Shown here in pieces: positions 42,370-51,808 of a DNA stretch of 64,000 bases. The translations under genes were made by a program, and so were the position numbers. The stretch's first letter is position 1, and every line of letters starts with the position of its first letter. This DNA is from Caballeronia sp. M1242. GTDB lineage: Bacteria > Pseudomonadota > Gammaproteobacteria > Burkholderiales > Burkholderiaceae. The stretch spans positions 868,001 through 932,000 of the forward strand of contig NZ_CP071130.1 of the NCBI RefSeq assembly GCF_017220215.1, given 5' to 3'. The notes under the pieces are model-generated. The model had not been told where the DNA came from. It ran no database searches and saw only the letters and a program-made list of their open reading frames with translations.

Positions 42370-43956
42370 ATGCTGGACGCCAACCTCAAAAATCAGTTGA
42401 AAGCCTATCTGGAAAAGGTCACCCGGCCGATCGAGCTCGTCGCCTTCCTCGACGACAGCGACAAGTCGCGTGAGCTGAAGGGCCTGCTCGACGAAATCGC
42501 TTCGCTGTCGACGCAGATCAGCGTCGTCGAGAAAGGGGACGCCTCCGCGCGTCGTCCGTCGTTCACCATCGGCGAGCCGGGCAAGGGCGCGGGCATCCAG
42601 TTCGCGGGCATTCCGATGGGTCACGAATTCACGTCTCTCGTGCTGGCGCTGCTGCAAACCGGCGGCCACCCGATTAAGCTTGATGACGCGACCATCGAAC
42701 AGATTCGCAATCTCGACGGCGACTATCGCTTCGAGACGTACTTCTCGCTGTCGTGCCAGAACTGCCCGGAAGTCGTGCAGGCGCTGAACGTGATGGCGAT
42801 CATCAACCCGCGCATCAAGCATGTCGCGATCGACGGCGCGCTCTTCCAGAACGAAGTCGAAGAGCGTCAGGTCATGGCTGTGCCGACGATGTTCCTGAAC
42901 GGCGAGAGCTTCGGCCAGGGCCGCAGCGGCGTGAAGGAAATCCTCGCGAAGCTGGATAGCGGCTCGGCCGCCCGTGCCGCGAAGGAACTGGAGAAGAAGC
43001 CGGTGTTCGACGTGCTGATCGTCGGCGGCGGGCCGGCTGGCGCGGCTGCGGCGATCTACGCGGCGCGCAAGGGCATCGCGACGGGCGTCGTCGCCGAGCG
43101 CTTCGGCGGTCAGGTGCTCGACACCATGGCGATCGAGAACTTCGTCTCGGTGCAGGAAACGGAAGGACCGAAGTTCGCCACGGCGCTCGAACAGCACGTG
43201 AAGAGCTACGATGTCGACGTGATGGACGTGCAGCGCGCCGAGAAGCTGGTGCCGGGCCGCATCCACGAAGTGCAACTGGCGAGCGGCGCGGTGCTGAAGG
43301 CGAAGACGATCGTGCTGGCGACCGGCGCGCGCTGGCGTGAAATCAACGTGCCGGGCGAGCGCGAGTATCGCGGACGCGGCGTGGCGTACTGCCCGCACTG
43401 CGACGGCCCGCTCTTCAAGGGCAAGCGCGTTGCCGTCATCGGCGGCGGCAATTCGGGCGTCGAGGCGGCGATCGACCTGGCGGGCGTGGTGGCGGCGGTG
43501 ACGTTGATCGAATTCGGCGCGGAACTCCGCGCTGACGCGGTGCTGCAGAAGAAGCTGCGCAGCCTGCCGAACGTGACCATCGTCACGAGCGCGCAGACCA
43601 CGGAAATCACCGGCGACGGCAAGAAGGTCAACGGCCTGAACTACACGGACCGCGCGACGGGCGCGAGCCACCGCGTGGAACTGGAAGGCGTGTTCGTGCA
43701 GATCGGTCTCGTGCCGAACACCGAGTGGCTCAAGGGCACGGTGGAACTGTCGAAGCACGGCGAGATCGTCGTCGATGCGAAGGGCGCGACCTCGGTTCCG
43801 GGCGTGTTCGCCGCCGGCGACGTGACGACGGTGCCGTTCAAGCAGATCGTGATCGCGGTCGGCGAAGGCGCGAAGGCATCGCTCGGGGCGTTCGATCACC
43901 TGATCCGCGCATCGGTGGAAGACGAAGCGCCGGCCGAGGAAGCAGTCGCCGCGTAA
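42370..43956 (+). CDS. ahpF: Alkyl hydroperoxide reductase subunit F
   Basis: A 528-residue flavoprotein. The N-terminal double-thioredoxin region has the redox pair C129/C132 (LSCQNCPEV). The FAD domain starts [20 protein letters not shown], and the active CPHC pair is C341/C344. NAD-binding [15 protein letters not shown] follows. It passes electrons from NADH to AhpC. Same transcript as ahpC is likely; a strong terminator follows. Confidence 0.97.
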   Translation: MLDANLKNQLKAYLEKVTRPIELVAFLDDSDKSRELKGLLDEIASLSTQISVVEKGDASARRPSFTIGEPGKGAGIQFAGIPMGHEFTSLVLALLQTGGHPIKLDDATIEQIRNLDGDYRFETYFSLSCQNCPEVVQALNVMAIINPRIKHVAIDGALFQNEVEERQVMAVPTMFLNGESFGQGRSGVKEILAKLDSGSAARAAKELEKKPVFDVLIVGGGPAGAAAAIYAARKGIATGVVAERFGGQVLDTMAIENFVSVQETEGPKFATALEQHVKSYDVDVMDVQRAEKLVPGRIHEVQLASGAVLKAKTIVLATGARWREINVPGEREYRGRGVAYCPHCDGPLFKGKRVAVIGGGNSGVEAAIDLAGVVAAVTLIEFGAELRADAVLQKKLRSLPNVTIVTSAQTTEITGDGKKVNGLNYTDRATGASHRVELEGVFVQIGLVPNTEWLKGTVELSKHGEIVVDAKGATSVPGVFAAGDVTTVPFKQIVIAVGEGAKASLGAFDHLIRASVEDEAPAEEAVAA

Positions 43957-43983
43957 GTTAGCGGTCAGCGGTAGTAGTGAACG

Positions 43984-44016
43984 AAAGGCGAACGGAGCGA
44001 TCCGTTCGCCTTTTTT
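43984..44016. terminator. Terminator after ahpF (bidirectional)
   Basis: 13-bp stem AAAGGCGAACGGA/TCCGTTCGCCTTT with loop GCGA, followed by Ts. It also lies at the 3' end of the convergent kinase gene, which on its strand begins the stem with As, so it may serve both. Confidence 0.85.
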
Positions 44017-44028
44017 ACTTTCGTGCGC

Positions 44029-45258
44029 TCACTCCGCGTTCGTGCTCCTGGGCGTAAGAACAAGCGGAAACGTCACTTCGAACACGCTTCCGTGTCCCTT
44101 CGACGAATGGAAGCGCAATTCGCCATCGAGCGTGCGCGTCAGTTCCTTGACGATGGCAAGGCCGAGCCCCGTGCCGGGAATATCGTCCCCGGCGGCGCGC
44201 TGGAACTCCTCGAACACGCGCTCCTGATCCGCTTCGCTGATGCCGACGCCCGTATCGGCCACGCGCAGCCGCCAGCGGTCCTCGGGCGCGGCGGTGATCG
44301 ACAACACGATCTCGCCCGACGACGTGTACTTGACCGCGTTGGACAGCAGATTCAGCGCGACCTGTTTGACCTTCAGCCGGTTCGACACCACGGTGCTCAG
44401 CGTGGGATCGACATGCCCGGTCAGCTTGAGCCCTTTCGCCTCGGTGGCGACGCGGCTCGACTGCATCAGTTCGTCGAACAGGCTTGCCAGATCGAAGCTG
44501 TCGACGGTCAGCATGGAATCGTCGCTCAGCAGCTTCGAATATTCGACCATCTCGTCGACGAGCGTCGCCATGTCCACCACCTGCCTGTTCGCGAGCCCGA
44601 GCGCCGTATCGCGTCTGCCGGGCGAACGCGCGGCCAATTGCAGCGCGGTCGAGAACACATTGAGGAAATTGCGCAGATCATGCGCGACGCGCCGCGTGAC
44701 CTGCATGCGCGACTCGTAAAGATCGCCGATGAGCTGCTGGCGCAGCGTCAGTTCCTGATTCGCGCGCTCCAGCATGCCGGTGTATTCGTCGATCTTGCGG
44801 TCGCGCTCGGTCACCGCTTCGCGAACCGATGCCAGCGTGACGAGGCTCACCACTTCGTCTGTCATGAGGCGCGCGTATTCTTCGTCCGCGCGGCTGAAGT
44901 CTTCGTGCGACGCCGCGTAATCGCCGATTGCGGACAACAGAACCTGTCTGAAGAGATCGAGTTCGCGCACCAGTTCGTCGATGCGATAGCCTTGCTGCCA
45001 GCGCCATTGACCGTGCTGGCGGGCGTCGTGCTCGAGCGCGCCTTCCTGCCCGCTCAGGTTGCGCGTTTCGAGGACGTTGCAGATTTCTTCGAGGATGCTC
45101 GGCAGATGGTCCGCAAGCTGGCGATACGTGAGCTGGTCCGAATGCTCGACTTCCTGATCGCCGAAGACGAGCTTCATCCATCTCTCGGTCAGCGCGGCCT
45201 GCTGCGTGCGCAGCGCGGCCACGAGTCCATTCATGCCGTCGGCGGGAATGTCGCGCAT
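44029..45258 (-). CDS. Orphan sensor histidine kinase, RsbRD-like N-terminus
   Basis: A 409-residue soluble kinase. The first 150 residues are helical and resemble the RsbRD-type sensor (LTERWMKLVFGDQE, QHGQWRWQQGYRIDELVREL). A coiled segment then leads to the HisKA-like domain with H193 (RVAHDLRNFLN) and HATPase with N-box NLLSNAVKY, DTGVGI and GTGLGLAIV. No membrane segment, no receiver. No cognate regulator nearby. Confidence 0.85.
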   Translation of the reverse strand: MRDIPADGMNGLVAALRTQQAALTERWMKLVFGDQEVEHSDQLTYRQLADHLPSILEEICNVLETRNLSGQEGALEHDARQHGQWRWQQGYRIDELVRELDLFRQVLLSAIGDYAASHEDFSRADEEYARLMTDEVVSLVTLASVREAVTERDRKIDEYTGMLERANQELTLRQQLIGDLYESRMQVTRRVAHDLRNFLNVFSTALQLAARSPGRRDTALGLANRQVVDMATLVDEMVEYSKLLSDDSMLTVDSFDLASLFDELMQSSRVATEAKGLKLTGHVDPTLSTVVSNRLKVKQVALNLLSNAVKYTSSGEIVLSITAAPEDRWRLRVADTGVGISEADQERVFEEFQRAAGDDIPGTGLGLAIVKELTRTLDGELRFHSSKGHGSVFEVTFPLVLTPRSTNAE

Positions 45259-45515
45259 GTGCGGTTCTCCGATTTCCGTGCGCCCGAGACGGCGCTAAAG
45301 GACCGGCCGTTGGACCGGAAGTGCGACAGTGCGACAGGGCGGCACATACCTCGGCAGTATAGGCCGCCAGAAATGCGTTTAGCGCAAATCCGACCGGTCT
45401 GTTCAACCACTTACGTCAAGCTTTACCTGCAGCGCTCGCCTTCATGCTCGCGCGCGGCTGCGTGATCGTGCAAGATTGCATGGTCACGCGTGACGCACTC
45501 ATGGAAGGAGAGAAA

Positions 45516-46292
45516 ATGACCTCATCGGGCGGCTGGGAAGCGAAGCAGTACAGTGTCTTCGAAGCGGAGCGCACGCGGCCGGTCCGCGATCTCCTTCACG
45601 CGGCGCAGGGCGCGACAATTCGCGCGGCGGTGGATCTCGGCTGCGGGCCGGGCAACTCGACCGAGACGCTGCTCGCCTATGCGCCGCAGGCACGCATCGT
45701 GGGCATCGACAGTTCGGCCGACATGATCGAGGCCGCCCGCAAGCGTCTGCCGCAGTTGCGCTTCGAGCTGGCGGATATCTCGGCCTGGAACGAAGCCGGC
45801 CCCTACGACCTGATACTCGCGAACGCGTCGTTGCAGTGGGTTCCCGATCACGAGACGCTGCTGCCGCGACTCGTCAGCCTGCTCGGGCCCGGCGGACGGC
45901 TCGCCGTGCAGATGCCGGACAACCTCGACGAGCCGTCTCACAGGCTCATGCGCGAGGTGGCGGCGAACGGGCCGTGGCGCGAGCGGCTCGCAGGCACCGA
46001 GCGCACGCTCCGCCACGATGCGCACTGGTACTACGCGCGACTCACGCCGCACTGCGAGCGCGTCGATGTGTGGCGCACCATCTATCATCATCCGCTCGCA
46101 GGCGGCATCGACGCCGTCATCGAATGGTTTAAGGGCAGCGCGTTGCGGCCCATGCTCGCGAAGCTCTCGGCGGATGAACAGACCGCCTTTCTGGACCAGT
46201 ACCGCGAAGCGCTCAAATCGGCCTATGAGGTTCTCGCCGACGGCACCGTGCTGCTGCCGTTCCCGCGCCTCTTTTTCGTCGCGACGCGTTGA
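45516..46292 (+). CDS. tam: Trans-aconitate 2-methyltransferase
   Basis: A 258-residue class I SAM methyltransferase. Motif I is VDLGCGPGNSTE (39-50), then IVGIDSSADMIEAA and ANASLQWVPDHETLLPRLV. The overall pattern, including YYARLTPHCERVDVWRTIYHH, matches Tam. It methylates trans-aconitate, an inhibitor of aconitase. Start at 45516 has AAGGAG 7 bases upstream. Confidence 0.9.
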   Translation: MTSSGGWEAKQYSVFEAERTRPVRDLLHAAQGATIRAAVDLGCGPGNSTETLLAYAPQARIVGIDSSADMIEAARKRLPQLRFELADISAWNEAGPYDLILANASLQWVPDHETLLPRLVSLLGPGGRLAVQMPDNLDEPSHRLMREVAANGPWRERLAGTERTLRHDAHWYYARLTPHCERVDVWRTIYHHPLAGGIDAVIEWFKGSALRPMLAKLSADEQTAFLDQYREALKSAYEVLADGTVLLPFPRLFFVATR

Positions 46293-46299
46293 TGCAGCG

Positions 46300-47235
46300 T
46301 TACTGCGCCCGTCCGTTGTCCCGCAGCATCTGCACGAACTGGCGCGCGGCTGGCGAAAGCGCGCCGCCCTTTCGCGTCACGATGCCATACGTCTGCGATT
46401 TGAGCTTCATGCGTATCGGCAGCACGCGCAGCATGCCGTGGCGCTCGAACACGCGCGCGACGCTCGCCGGCAGAATCGATACGAGTTCGGGACTCTCCTG
46501 CAGCAGCGTCACCGTGACGAACGGCGATGCCGTCGAGATAGGATTGGCGGGCATCGGCAGGCCGGCGAGGTCGAGTTCGCGCTCGAGCAGCGCGCTCATC
46601 GGCAAATAGCTCGGATACGTCACCCAGCGGCGGTTCGCCAGGTCCGCCAGCGCGGCTTCGCGCGCTTGCCCGTCGCCGCGCGCGCGTCCCGCCACGATGC
46701 ACAGCGGCTCGTCCGTCAACGGTTGATAGTGATACTTCGACGGCTGCTCGGACACGCTCGCGCGGCCGATCACGAGATCGACGCGGCCGTCGTCCAGCAT
46801 CGCAAGCATGTTCGCGCTCGTGTCCTCGACGATCTCGACGGCGAGATCCGGATGTTTCGCGTGCATCTCGTTGACCATCGGCGCGACGACGCCCGGCACC
46901 GCGCCCATGATCGTGCCGACGGTCAGCCGCCCGCCCGTGCCCGCGCGAATCTGCGCGACTTCCTGACAGAGCGCGGATAAATCGGCGGCGAGCACGCGCG
47001 CATAGCGCACCACGCAGCGGCCGAACGGATTCGGGATGAGTCCCGTTTTCGCGCGCTCGAAAAGCGGCGCTTCGAGCATCGACTCCAGTTCGGCGAGCGC
47101 CTTGCTCGCGGCGGACTGCGTCATCGCCATAGCGCTCGACGCCTTGTGCAGCGACTTGTGATCGTCCAGCGCGATCAAGAGTTGCAGCTGCTTCATGCGC
47201 AGCCGCGACATCAGGACATCGAGAGTCGTCTTCAT
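46300..47235 (-). CDS. LysR-type regulator, divergent from the aldehyde dehydrogenase
   Basis: A 311-residue LTTR. The winged HTH spans about 11-70 ([38 protein letters not shown]). The effector domain is of the GbpR/sugar-acid subgroup ([17 protein letters not shown]), related in style to the rhamnose-cluster LTTR. The 151-base divergent region has TTCCA/TGGAA half-sites (47259 and 47280) and GAAAGCTTTC (47282-47291), consistent with autoregulation and activation of the neighbouring dehydrogenase. Confidence 0.88.
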   Translation of the reverse strand: MKTTLDVLMSRLRMKQLQLLIALDDHKSLHKASSAMAMTQSAASKALAELESMLEAPLFERAKTGLIPNPFGRCVVRYARVLAADLSALCQEVAQIRAGTGGRLTVGTIMGAVPGVVAPMVNEMHAKHPDLAVEIVEDTSANMLAMLDDGRVDLVIGRASVSEQPSKYHYQPLTDEPLCIVAGRARGDGQAREAALADLANRRWVTYPSYLPMSALLERELDLAGLPMPANPISTASPFVTVTLLQESPELVSILPASVARVFERHGMLRVLPIRMKLKSQTYGIVTRKGGALSPAARQFVQMLRDNGRAQ

Positions 47236-47281
47236 CGTAAGAAATAAAGCGCCCGTGATTCCAAAAAGCGATCAAGCGATG

Positions 47282-47291
47282 GAAAGCTTTC
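47282..47291. promoter_or_regulatory. GAAAGCTTTC dyad between LysR gene and dehydrogenase
   Basis: Perfect 10-bp palindrome, joined on its left to a TTCCA-N16-TGGAA pair (47259-47284). Candidate LysR operator. A TATAGT box lies near 47320 ahead of the dehydrogenase. Confidence 0.5.
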
Positions 47292-47386
47292 ACTATACAG
47301 GCGCGTTCGCCGGGTCGTATAGTCGGCGCAGCACGACGCTCGCTAAGGAAGCGTCGCGACCCTCTATCACGGAAGGACGAGACACC

Positions 47387-48970
47387 ATGGAACTCACAGG
47401 CAACCTGCTCATCGGCCAGCAATCGGTGCGCGGCACGAACGGCACCATTAAGGCCGTCAACGCATCGACGGGCGCAGCCATCGAACCGGGATTCGGCGGC
47501 GCAACGCTCGACGATCTGGACCGCGCGTGCGCGCTCGCGTGGGCCGCGTTCGACGTCTATCGCGAAACCGCGCCGGAGGCCCGCGCGAAGTTTCTCGAAG
47601 CGATCGCGCAGAACATCCTCGATATCGGCGACGACCTGATCGAACGCTGCATGATCGAAAGCGGCCTGCCGCGCGGGCGTCTGGAAGGCGAGCGCGGCCG
47701 CACGGTCGGCCAGTTGCGCATGTTCGCGGATGTCGTGCGCAACGGCGATTACCTCGGCGTGCGCATCGACCCGCCGCAACCCGACCGTAAGCCGATGCCG
47801 CGCGTGGATCTGCGCCTGCGTCATATCGGCGTCGGTCCCGTCGCCGTGTTCGGCGCGAGCAACTTCCCGCTGGCGTTCTCCGTCGCGGGCGGCGATACGG
47901 CGTCCGCGCTGGCCGCGGGTTGCCCGGTGATCGCGAAGGCGCACTCGGCGCATCCGGGCACGGCGGAACTCGTCGGCCGCGCGGTGCAAAAGGCCGTGAA
48001 GGACTGCGGCATGCCGGAAGGCACGTTCTCGCTGCTTTTCGACAGCGGCCGCGACATCGGTCAGGGTCTGGTGAAGGACAATCGCGTGAAGGCGGCCGGT
48101 TTCACAGGTTCGCGTGGCGGCGGCACCGCGCTGATGAAGCTCGCGGCCGAACGCGCCGAGCCGATCCCGGTTTACGCGGAAATGAGCAGCATCAACCCGG
48201 TTCTGCTGTTCCCGGCAGCGCTCGCGAACCGCACCGAAGCGATCGCGCGTGGTTTCGTGCAGTCGCTCGTGCTGGGCGCGGGCCAGTTCTGCACGAACCC
48301 CGGCCTGGTGCTCGCAGTCGACGGCCCGGACCTCGACAAGTTCATCGAAGCGGCATCGGCGGCGCTCAAGGAAACCGCCGCGCAGACGATGCTCACGCCG
48401 GGCATCCACAAGGCATACGAAGGCGCGGTCGAGAAGATCGCTTCGCACGACGGCGTCAAGACCGCCGCTCGCGGCCTGCCGGCGCAGGGCGGCAACCAGG
48501 GTCAGGCGGCGCTCTTCGTCACGACCGCCGACGCGTTCCGTGAGAACCACGCGCTGCAGGACGAAATTTTCGGGGCGTCGTCGCTCGTCGTGCGCTGCCC
48601 GGACCTCGCCACGATGCGCGATCTGATCGAATCGCTCGAAGGCCAACTCACCGCCGCGCTGCAGATCGACGAAGCCGATTACGCCGAGGCGCGCAGCTTC
48701 GTGGCTCCGCTCGAACGCCGCACGGGCCGTATTCTGGTGAACGGCTTCGGCACGGGCGTCGAAGTAGGCCACGCGATGGTCCACGGCGGCCCGTATCCGT
48801 CGACCGCCGATGGCCGCTCGACGTCGGTCGGCAGCCTCGCCATCAACCGCTTCCTGCGGCCCGTGAGTTATCAGGATCTGCCGGAAGCGCTGCTGCCCGA
48901 TCCGGTCAAGTCGGATAATCCGCTCGGCCTGAACCGCCGTATCGACGGCAAGCTGCAACTGGCCAGCTGA
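47387..48970 (+). CDS. Alpha-ketoglutarate semialdehyde dehydrogenase (2,5-dioxovalerate dehydrogenase)
   Basis: A 527-residue NAD(P)-dependent aldehyde dehydrogenase. Catalytic Cys302 ([10 protein letters not shown]), NADP-loop GFTGSRGGG and the base Glu in [10 protein letters not shown] are present. The start [10 protein letters not shown] and subfamily features PGFGGATL and [20 protein letters not shown] match KGSADH type II/III. These enzymes finish D-glucarate, galactarate, L-arabinose or hydroxyproline breakdown by making 2-oxoglutarate. No partner genes are adjacent, so the parent pathway is unknown. Confidence 0.88.
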   Translation: MELTGNLLIGQQSVRGTNGTIKAVNASTGAAIEPGFGGATLDDLDRACALAWAAFDVYRETAPEARAKFLEAIAQNILDIGDDLIERCMIESGLPRGRLEGERGRTVGQLRMFADVVRNGDYLGVRIDPPQPDRKPMPRVDLRLRHIGVGPVAVFGASNFPLAFSVAGGDTASALAAGCPVIAKAHSAHPGTAELVGRAVQKAVKDCGMPEGTFSLLFDSGRDIGQGLVKDNRVKAAGFTGSRGGGTALMKLAAERAEPIPVYAEMSSINPVLLFPAALANRTEAIARGFVQSLVLGAGQFCTNPGLVLAVDGPDLDKFIEAASAALKETAAQTMLTPGIHKAYEGAVEKIASHDGVKTAARGLPAQGGNQGQAALFVTTADAFRENHALQDEIFGASSLVVRCPDLATMRDLIESLEGQLTAALQIDEADYAEARSFVAPLERRTGRILVNGFGTGVEVGHAMVHGGPYPSTADGRSTSVGSLAINRFLRPVSYQDLPEALLPDPVKSDNPLGLNRRIDGKLQLAS

Positions 48971-48982
48971 TCGTTGCCACGG

Positions 48983-49000
48983 AGCGCCCCTCGGGGCGCT
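48983..49000 (+). terminator. Hairpin after the dehydrogenase gene
   Basis: AGCGCCC/GGGCGCT stem with loop CTCG, just after the stop; weak T tract. Probable terminator. Confidence 0.5.
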
Positions 49001-49025
49001 TCCGCTTCACTGTCGATGTTCGCGC

Positions 49026-49268
49026 CTACGCGGTCGACGCGCCGCCGTCTTCGCGCTGCGGGGCGAACGGATCGGCGGAACCGGCGCGGTCGTGCAGCGT
49101 CATCGTGAACATGCCGGCCGCCGCCTTGTCGATTGCCGAGATAAGCGCCGGGCCAACATGTCTGTGGTCCGTCAATAGTTCGGAATCCTTGTTATCGACC
49201 GCCGTAGCATTCGCCGCGCCCGATGCGATGGAAAAACAACACGGCGCGCGCCCCGGAAGAGCTTTCAC
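49026..49268 (-). CDS. Hypothetical protein, 80 residues (uncertain)
   Basis: A GTG-started ORF without a visible Shine-Dalgarno. The C-terminal half (LISAIDKAAAGMFTMTLHDR then AGSADPFAPQREDGG) looks natural; the N-terminus does not. It may start internally on a weaker codon or be spurious. Confidence 0.35.
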   Translation of the reverse strand: MKALPGRAPCCFSIASGAANATAVDNKDSELLTDHRHVGPALISAIDKAAAGMFTMTLHDRAGSADPFAPQREDGGASTA

Positions 49269-49715
49269 ATCAGCGGCTTAGCGAGCGGCCGCCGGGCATT
49301 GTCGGTTATCGGCTAAAGAATGGCGTCTCGCCACCGCTGCCCCGCGCCCAGAATATCCCGATGAGAGTAGCGAAGCGTGGCGCCCGCGCGCGCACCGGAA
49401 TGGTGTCGCGGCTGCACCGATTGCGCATTCGCATCCGACGAGGGCCGTCCGCCGCCGCTTCATCGGCAAGCGCGGCGACACGCAGCACGGAGCAAGCGCG
49501 CAGCCGCCGCCACCGGGCGGCCCAAGGTAGGTGCGAAACGCAATTGACGTCCGTCGATGGTTGACGCCATATTCGGATTTCGTCTTCCGCCGTCAAGCTT
49601 GGCCGGTGGAGGAAACAATACGAAGGATTGCTGCCGCCCGGATGCCCCGGCGTTCATCGCATGGGCCGGGCGCACGGCGGCCACGTTATCGCACATGTCC
49701 TTCGAGGGCTTCAGC
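49269..49715. other. Intergenic region before the zinc-ribbon protein
   Basis: About 450 bases with overlapping short ORFs on both strands, none with good ribosome sites or motifs. Likely contains the promoter of the zinc-ribbon gene; no boxes assigned. Confidence 0.45.
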
Positions 49716-51677
49716 ATGACCACGCGTTTGACGTTTCCCGCATCCATGTTCTCCGTCGTCTGCCAGCGCTGCGGCAGCACGGTGCGCAAGAACGCCGACA
49801 GTTGCCCGAACTGCGGCGCCGATCGCAGCGCGGCTTTCGGCCGCAAACGCGGCGGCGCGGCACGTCCGCGCGCCAACATGTTCGAGCAACAGATGTCGAA
49901 TCCGCCGTTCGTATCGGCGTCCGCTTCCACGCCCGTCGACGACGGCGAACCCGGCATGCATTCCGGCTGGGCCGGCGGCTGGGATCCGAAGCGCGCGAGC
50001 GAACGCATCGCGCAGAAGGCCGCCGAGCACCGGGCAAAGCGCGTCGAGGAATCGGCGCGCAACGCTTACGCCGATCCGAGCAACGATCCGGACGCCCTGC
50101 CCGGCCCAAGCCGGTGGAACGGCAGCAAGACGCTCATCGCCGGCGCGTGCGCGCTGGCGCTCGTGGCGGGCGGCGTCGCCTATATGCGATACAGCGCGGA
50201 CGACCACGCGGCTTCAGGCGACCTGAGCGCGTCCGGTGCGATCGACGCGAAACTCGGCCCGTTCGGGCGCGGCGCAACCGATGCATCCAATTCGACCGAC
50301 ACGAGCCCTCCCGCCGACGCGCCCGCGCAACAAGCTCCCGGCGCGGCGAAAGCAGGCGCGTTGACGCTCGCTCCGGGCGACCCGCTGCAAGGCACGCGCG
50401 CGGCGCTGGACCAGCACGATCTGACGCTGGCGCGCGCCCGGATGAAGGCGCTGCCGGCTCGCGAGCAGGCGCGCCCCGAATTCGACGCGCTGAAAGACGA
50501 GCTCGTCAAACGCGAACAGCAACGCGACGCGGCGCTGCAACTGGCGCGCGCCTGCGAACGCACGTCCGCGTGGGCGTGCGTGCAGCAGAATGCCGCCGAG
50601 GCGCTGGCGCTCGATGGCGGCAACGCCGAGTCGCAGGCCATGCTGGAGCGCGTGATCACGCATGCCGGCTGGCTCGTCGCGACGCCGCAAGGCGCAAAGA
50701 AAGGCACCACGGCCGGCAGTCCCACCGACGCCCCGAATACCGGCACCGCCGTTGCCGGCAGCGTCACGCCGGCGCCCGCTGCGGCTGCGACGCCGCCCGC
50801 TGCCGTTGCTGCGCAGGCAAACGTTGCATCGGCTCCGCAGGCGGACAAGACCGATGTACTGGCCGCGAAGCCCGCGCCCGACAAGCGCAGCGGACAACGC
50901 AGCGCGAACGCGGCGGCGGCCGCCGCTGCCGCTGCCGCTGCCCGGCAGGCCGCGCTCGACGACGCCCGCGCCGCCGAATACACATTGCGCGCCGAAAAGA
51001 TCGCCCGTGCGCAAGCCGCGACGAACGCGATGGTCGCGGCCACGATTCTGCCGCCGTCGCCCAGCGTGGCGGCTCCGACTAAGCCTGCGACGCCGGCAGC
51101 GACCGAGCCTGTCGCCGCCGCGCCCGCCGCTCCGGCTGCGGCCAAGCCGTCGACCGCCGCGCCGACGCAGGCTCAGGAGTCCGGCAACGGCATGTACGTC
51201 GCGACGAGCCCGCCGAACAGCAACGGCATGTATGTCGCGCCGAGCACCGTGCAGGGCGAGATGTATGTCGCCCCCGCCGCGCCGAACGGCATGTATGTCG
51301 CGCCTTCAGCTCGGCCCGCGCCGGCTCCCGCCCCGACCCAGCGCGCGACGCCTTCTGGCCCGCAGTCGTCAGTGCCGCCGCTTCTGCCGCAGGCTGCCGC
51401 GATCCAGCCGCAAGCCGCGCACGCATTGCCGTCCGGCTCGCAGGCCGTGCGGCCCGCCAGCATGGAGCGTCCGGCGGTCGCCACGACGACCGCCGCGACC
51501 GCCACCGCGAGCACGCTGCCCACGACAACCGTCAGCGGCACCGCGCGCACGGCAACATCCTTCGGGGCGTCGAGCGTGACGGCGCGCATGGACGCCGACA
51601 AGACCGACGATGTGGAGCGCGCCATCAAGCAATACGGCTGGAGCAGCGGCAACGAAAGGCCCGCGCCCGCGCGCTGA
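49716..51677 (+). CDS. Zinc-ribbon membrane protein with repeated MYVA motifs
   Basis: A 653-residue protein of no recognised family. A zinc ribbon opens it: C16-x2-C19 and C30-x2-C33 (VVCQRCGS, DSCPNCGAD). One membrane helix lies at about 139-158 (LIAGACALALVAGGVAYMRY). A helical, TPR-like region follows (about 220-330), then a long Ala/Pro/Thr tail. Residues 492-530 hold four copies of (G/E)MYVA at 10-12 residue spacing. Start 49716 has GAGGG 8 bases upstream and directly precedes the ribbon. The topology puts the ribbon in the cytosol and the rest in the periplasm. The TAXI protein gene follows 131 bases later. Confidence 0.75.
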   Translation: MTTRLTFPASMFSVVCQRCGSTVRKNADSCPNCGADRSAAFGRKRGGAARPRANMFEQQMSNPPFVSASASTPVDDGEPGMHSGWAGGWDPKRASERIAQKAAEHRAKRVEESARNAYADPSNDPDALPGPSRWNGSKTLIAGACALALVAGGVAYMRYSADDHAASGDLSASGAIDAKLGPFGRGATDASNSTDTSPPADAPAQQAPGAAKAGALTLAPGDPLQGTRAALDQHDLTLARARMKALPAREQARPEFDALKDELVKREQQRDAALQLARACERTSAWACVQQNAAEALALDGGNAESQAMLERVITHAGWLVATPQGAKKGTTAGSPTDAPNTGTAVAGSVTPAPAAAATPPAAVAAQANVASAPQADKTDVLAAKPAPDKRSGQRSANAAAAAAAAAAARQAALDDARAAEYTLRAEKIARAQAATNAMVAATILPPSPSVAAPTKPATPAATEPVAAAPAAPAAAKPSTAAPTQAQESGNGMYVATSPPNSNGMYVAPSTVQGEMYVAPAAPNGMYVAPSARPAPAPAPTQRATPSGPQSSVPPLLPQAAAIQPQAAHALPSGSQAVRPASMERPAVATTTAATATASTLPTTTVSGTARTATSFGASSVTARMDADKTDDVERAIKQYGWSSGNERPAPAR

Positions 51678-51705
51678 CCGGTTCCCGCATCGCCTCCGCG
51701 CTATC

Positions 51706-51745
51706 GCATCACCGGCATTACCGGCATTACCGCATCACCCGTATC
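51706..51745. repeat. Short imperfect tandem repeat after the zinc-ribbon gene
   Basis: GGCATTACC and GCATCACC words repeat four to five times with small changes (CACCGGCATTACCGGCATT and on) between the two genes. No role known. Confidence 0.6.
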
Positions 51746-51808
51746 ACGCGACGCCCCCGCGTCGCGTGACTTTCAAAGAACCCGTCCAACTCGACTCAAG
51801 GGTCAATC

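Noticed and set aside
42217-43899. 560-residue ORF antisense to ahpF
   Set aside because: Antisense shadow; ahpF is certain by its cysteine and FAD motifs.
46223-48958. 911-residue minus-strand ORF opposite the LysR and aldehyde dehydrogenase genes
   Set aside because: Shadow frame created by high GC; the real proteins on both strands are unambiguous.
49306-49596. 96-residue minus-strand ORF before the zinc-ribbon gene
   Set aside because: No ribosome site, unstructured composition, overlaps equally poor ORFs.
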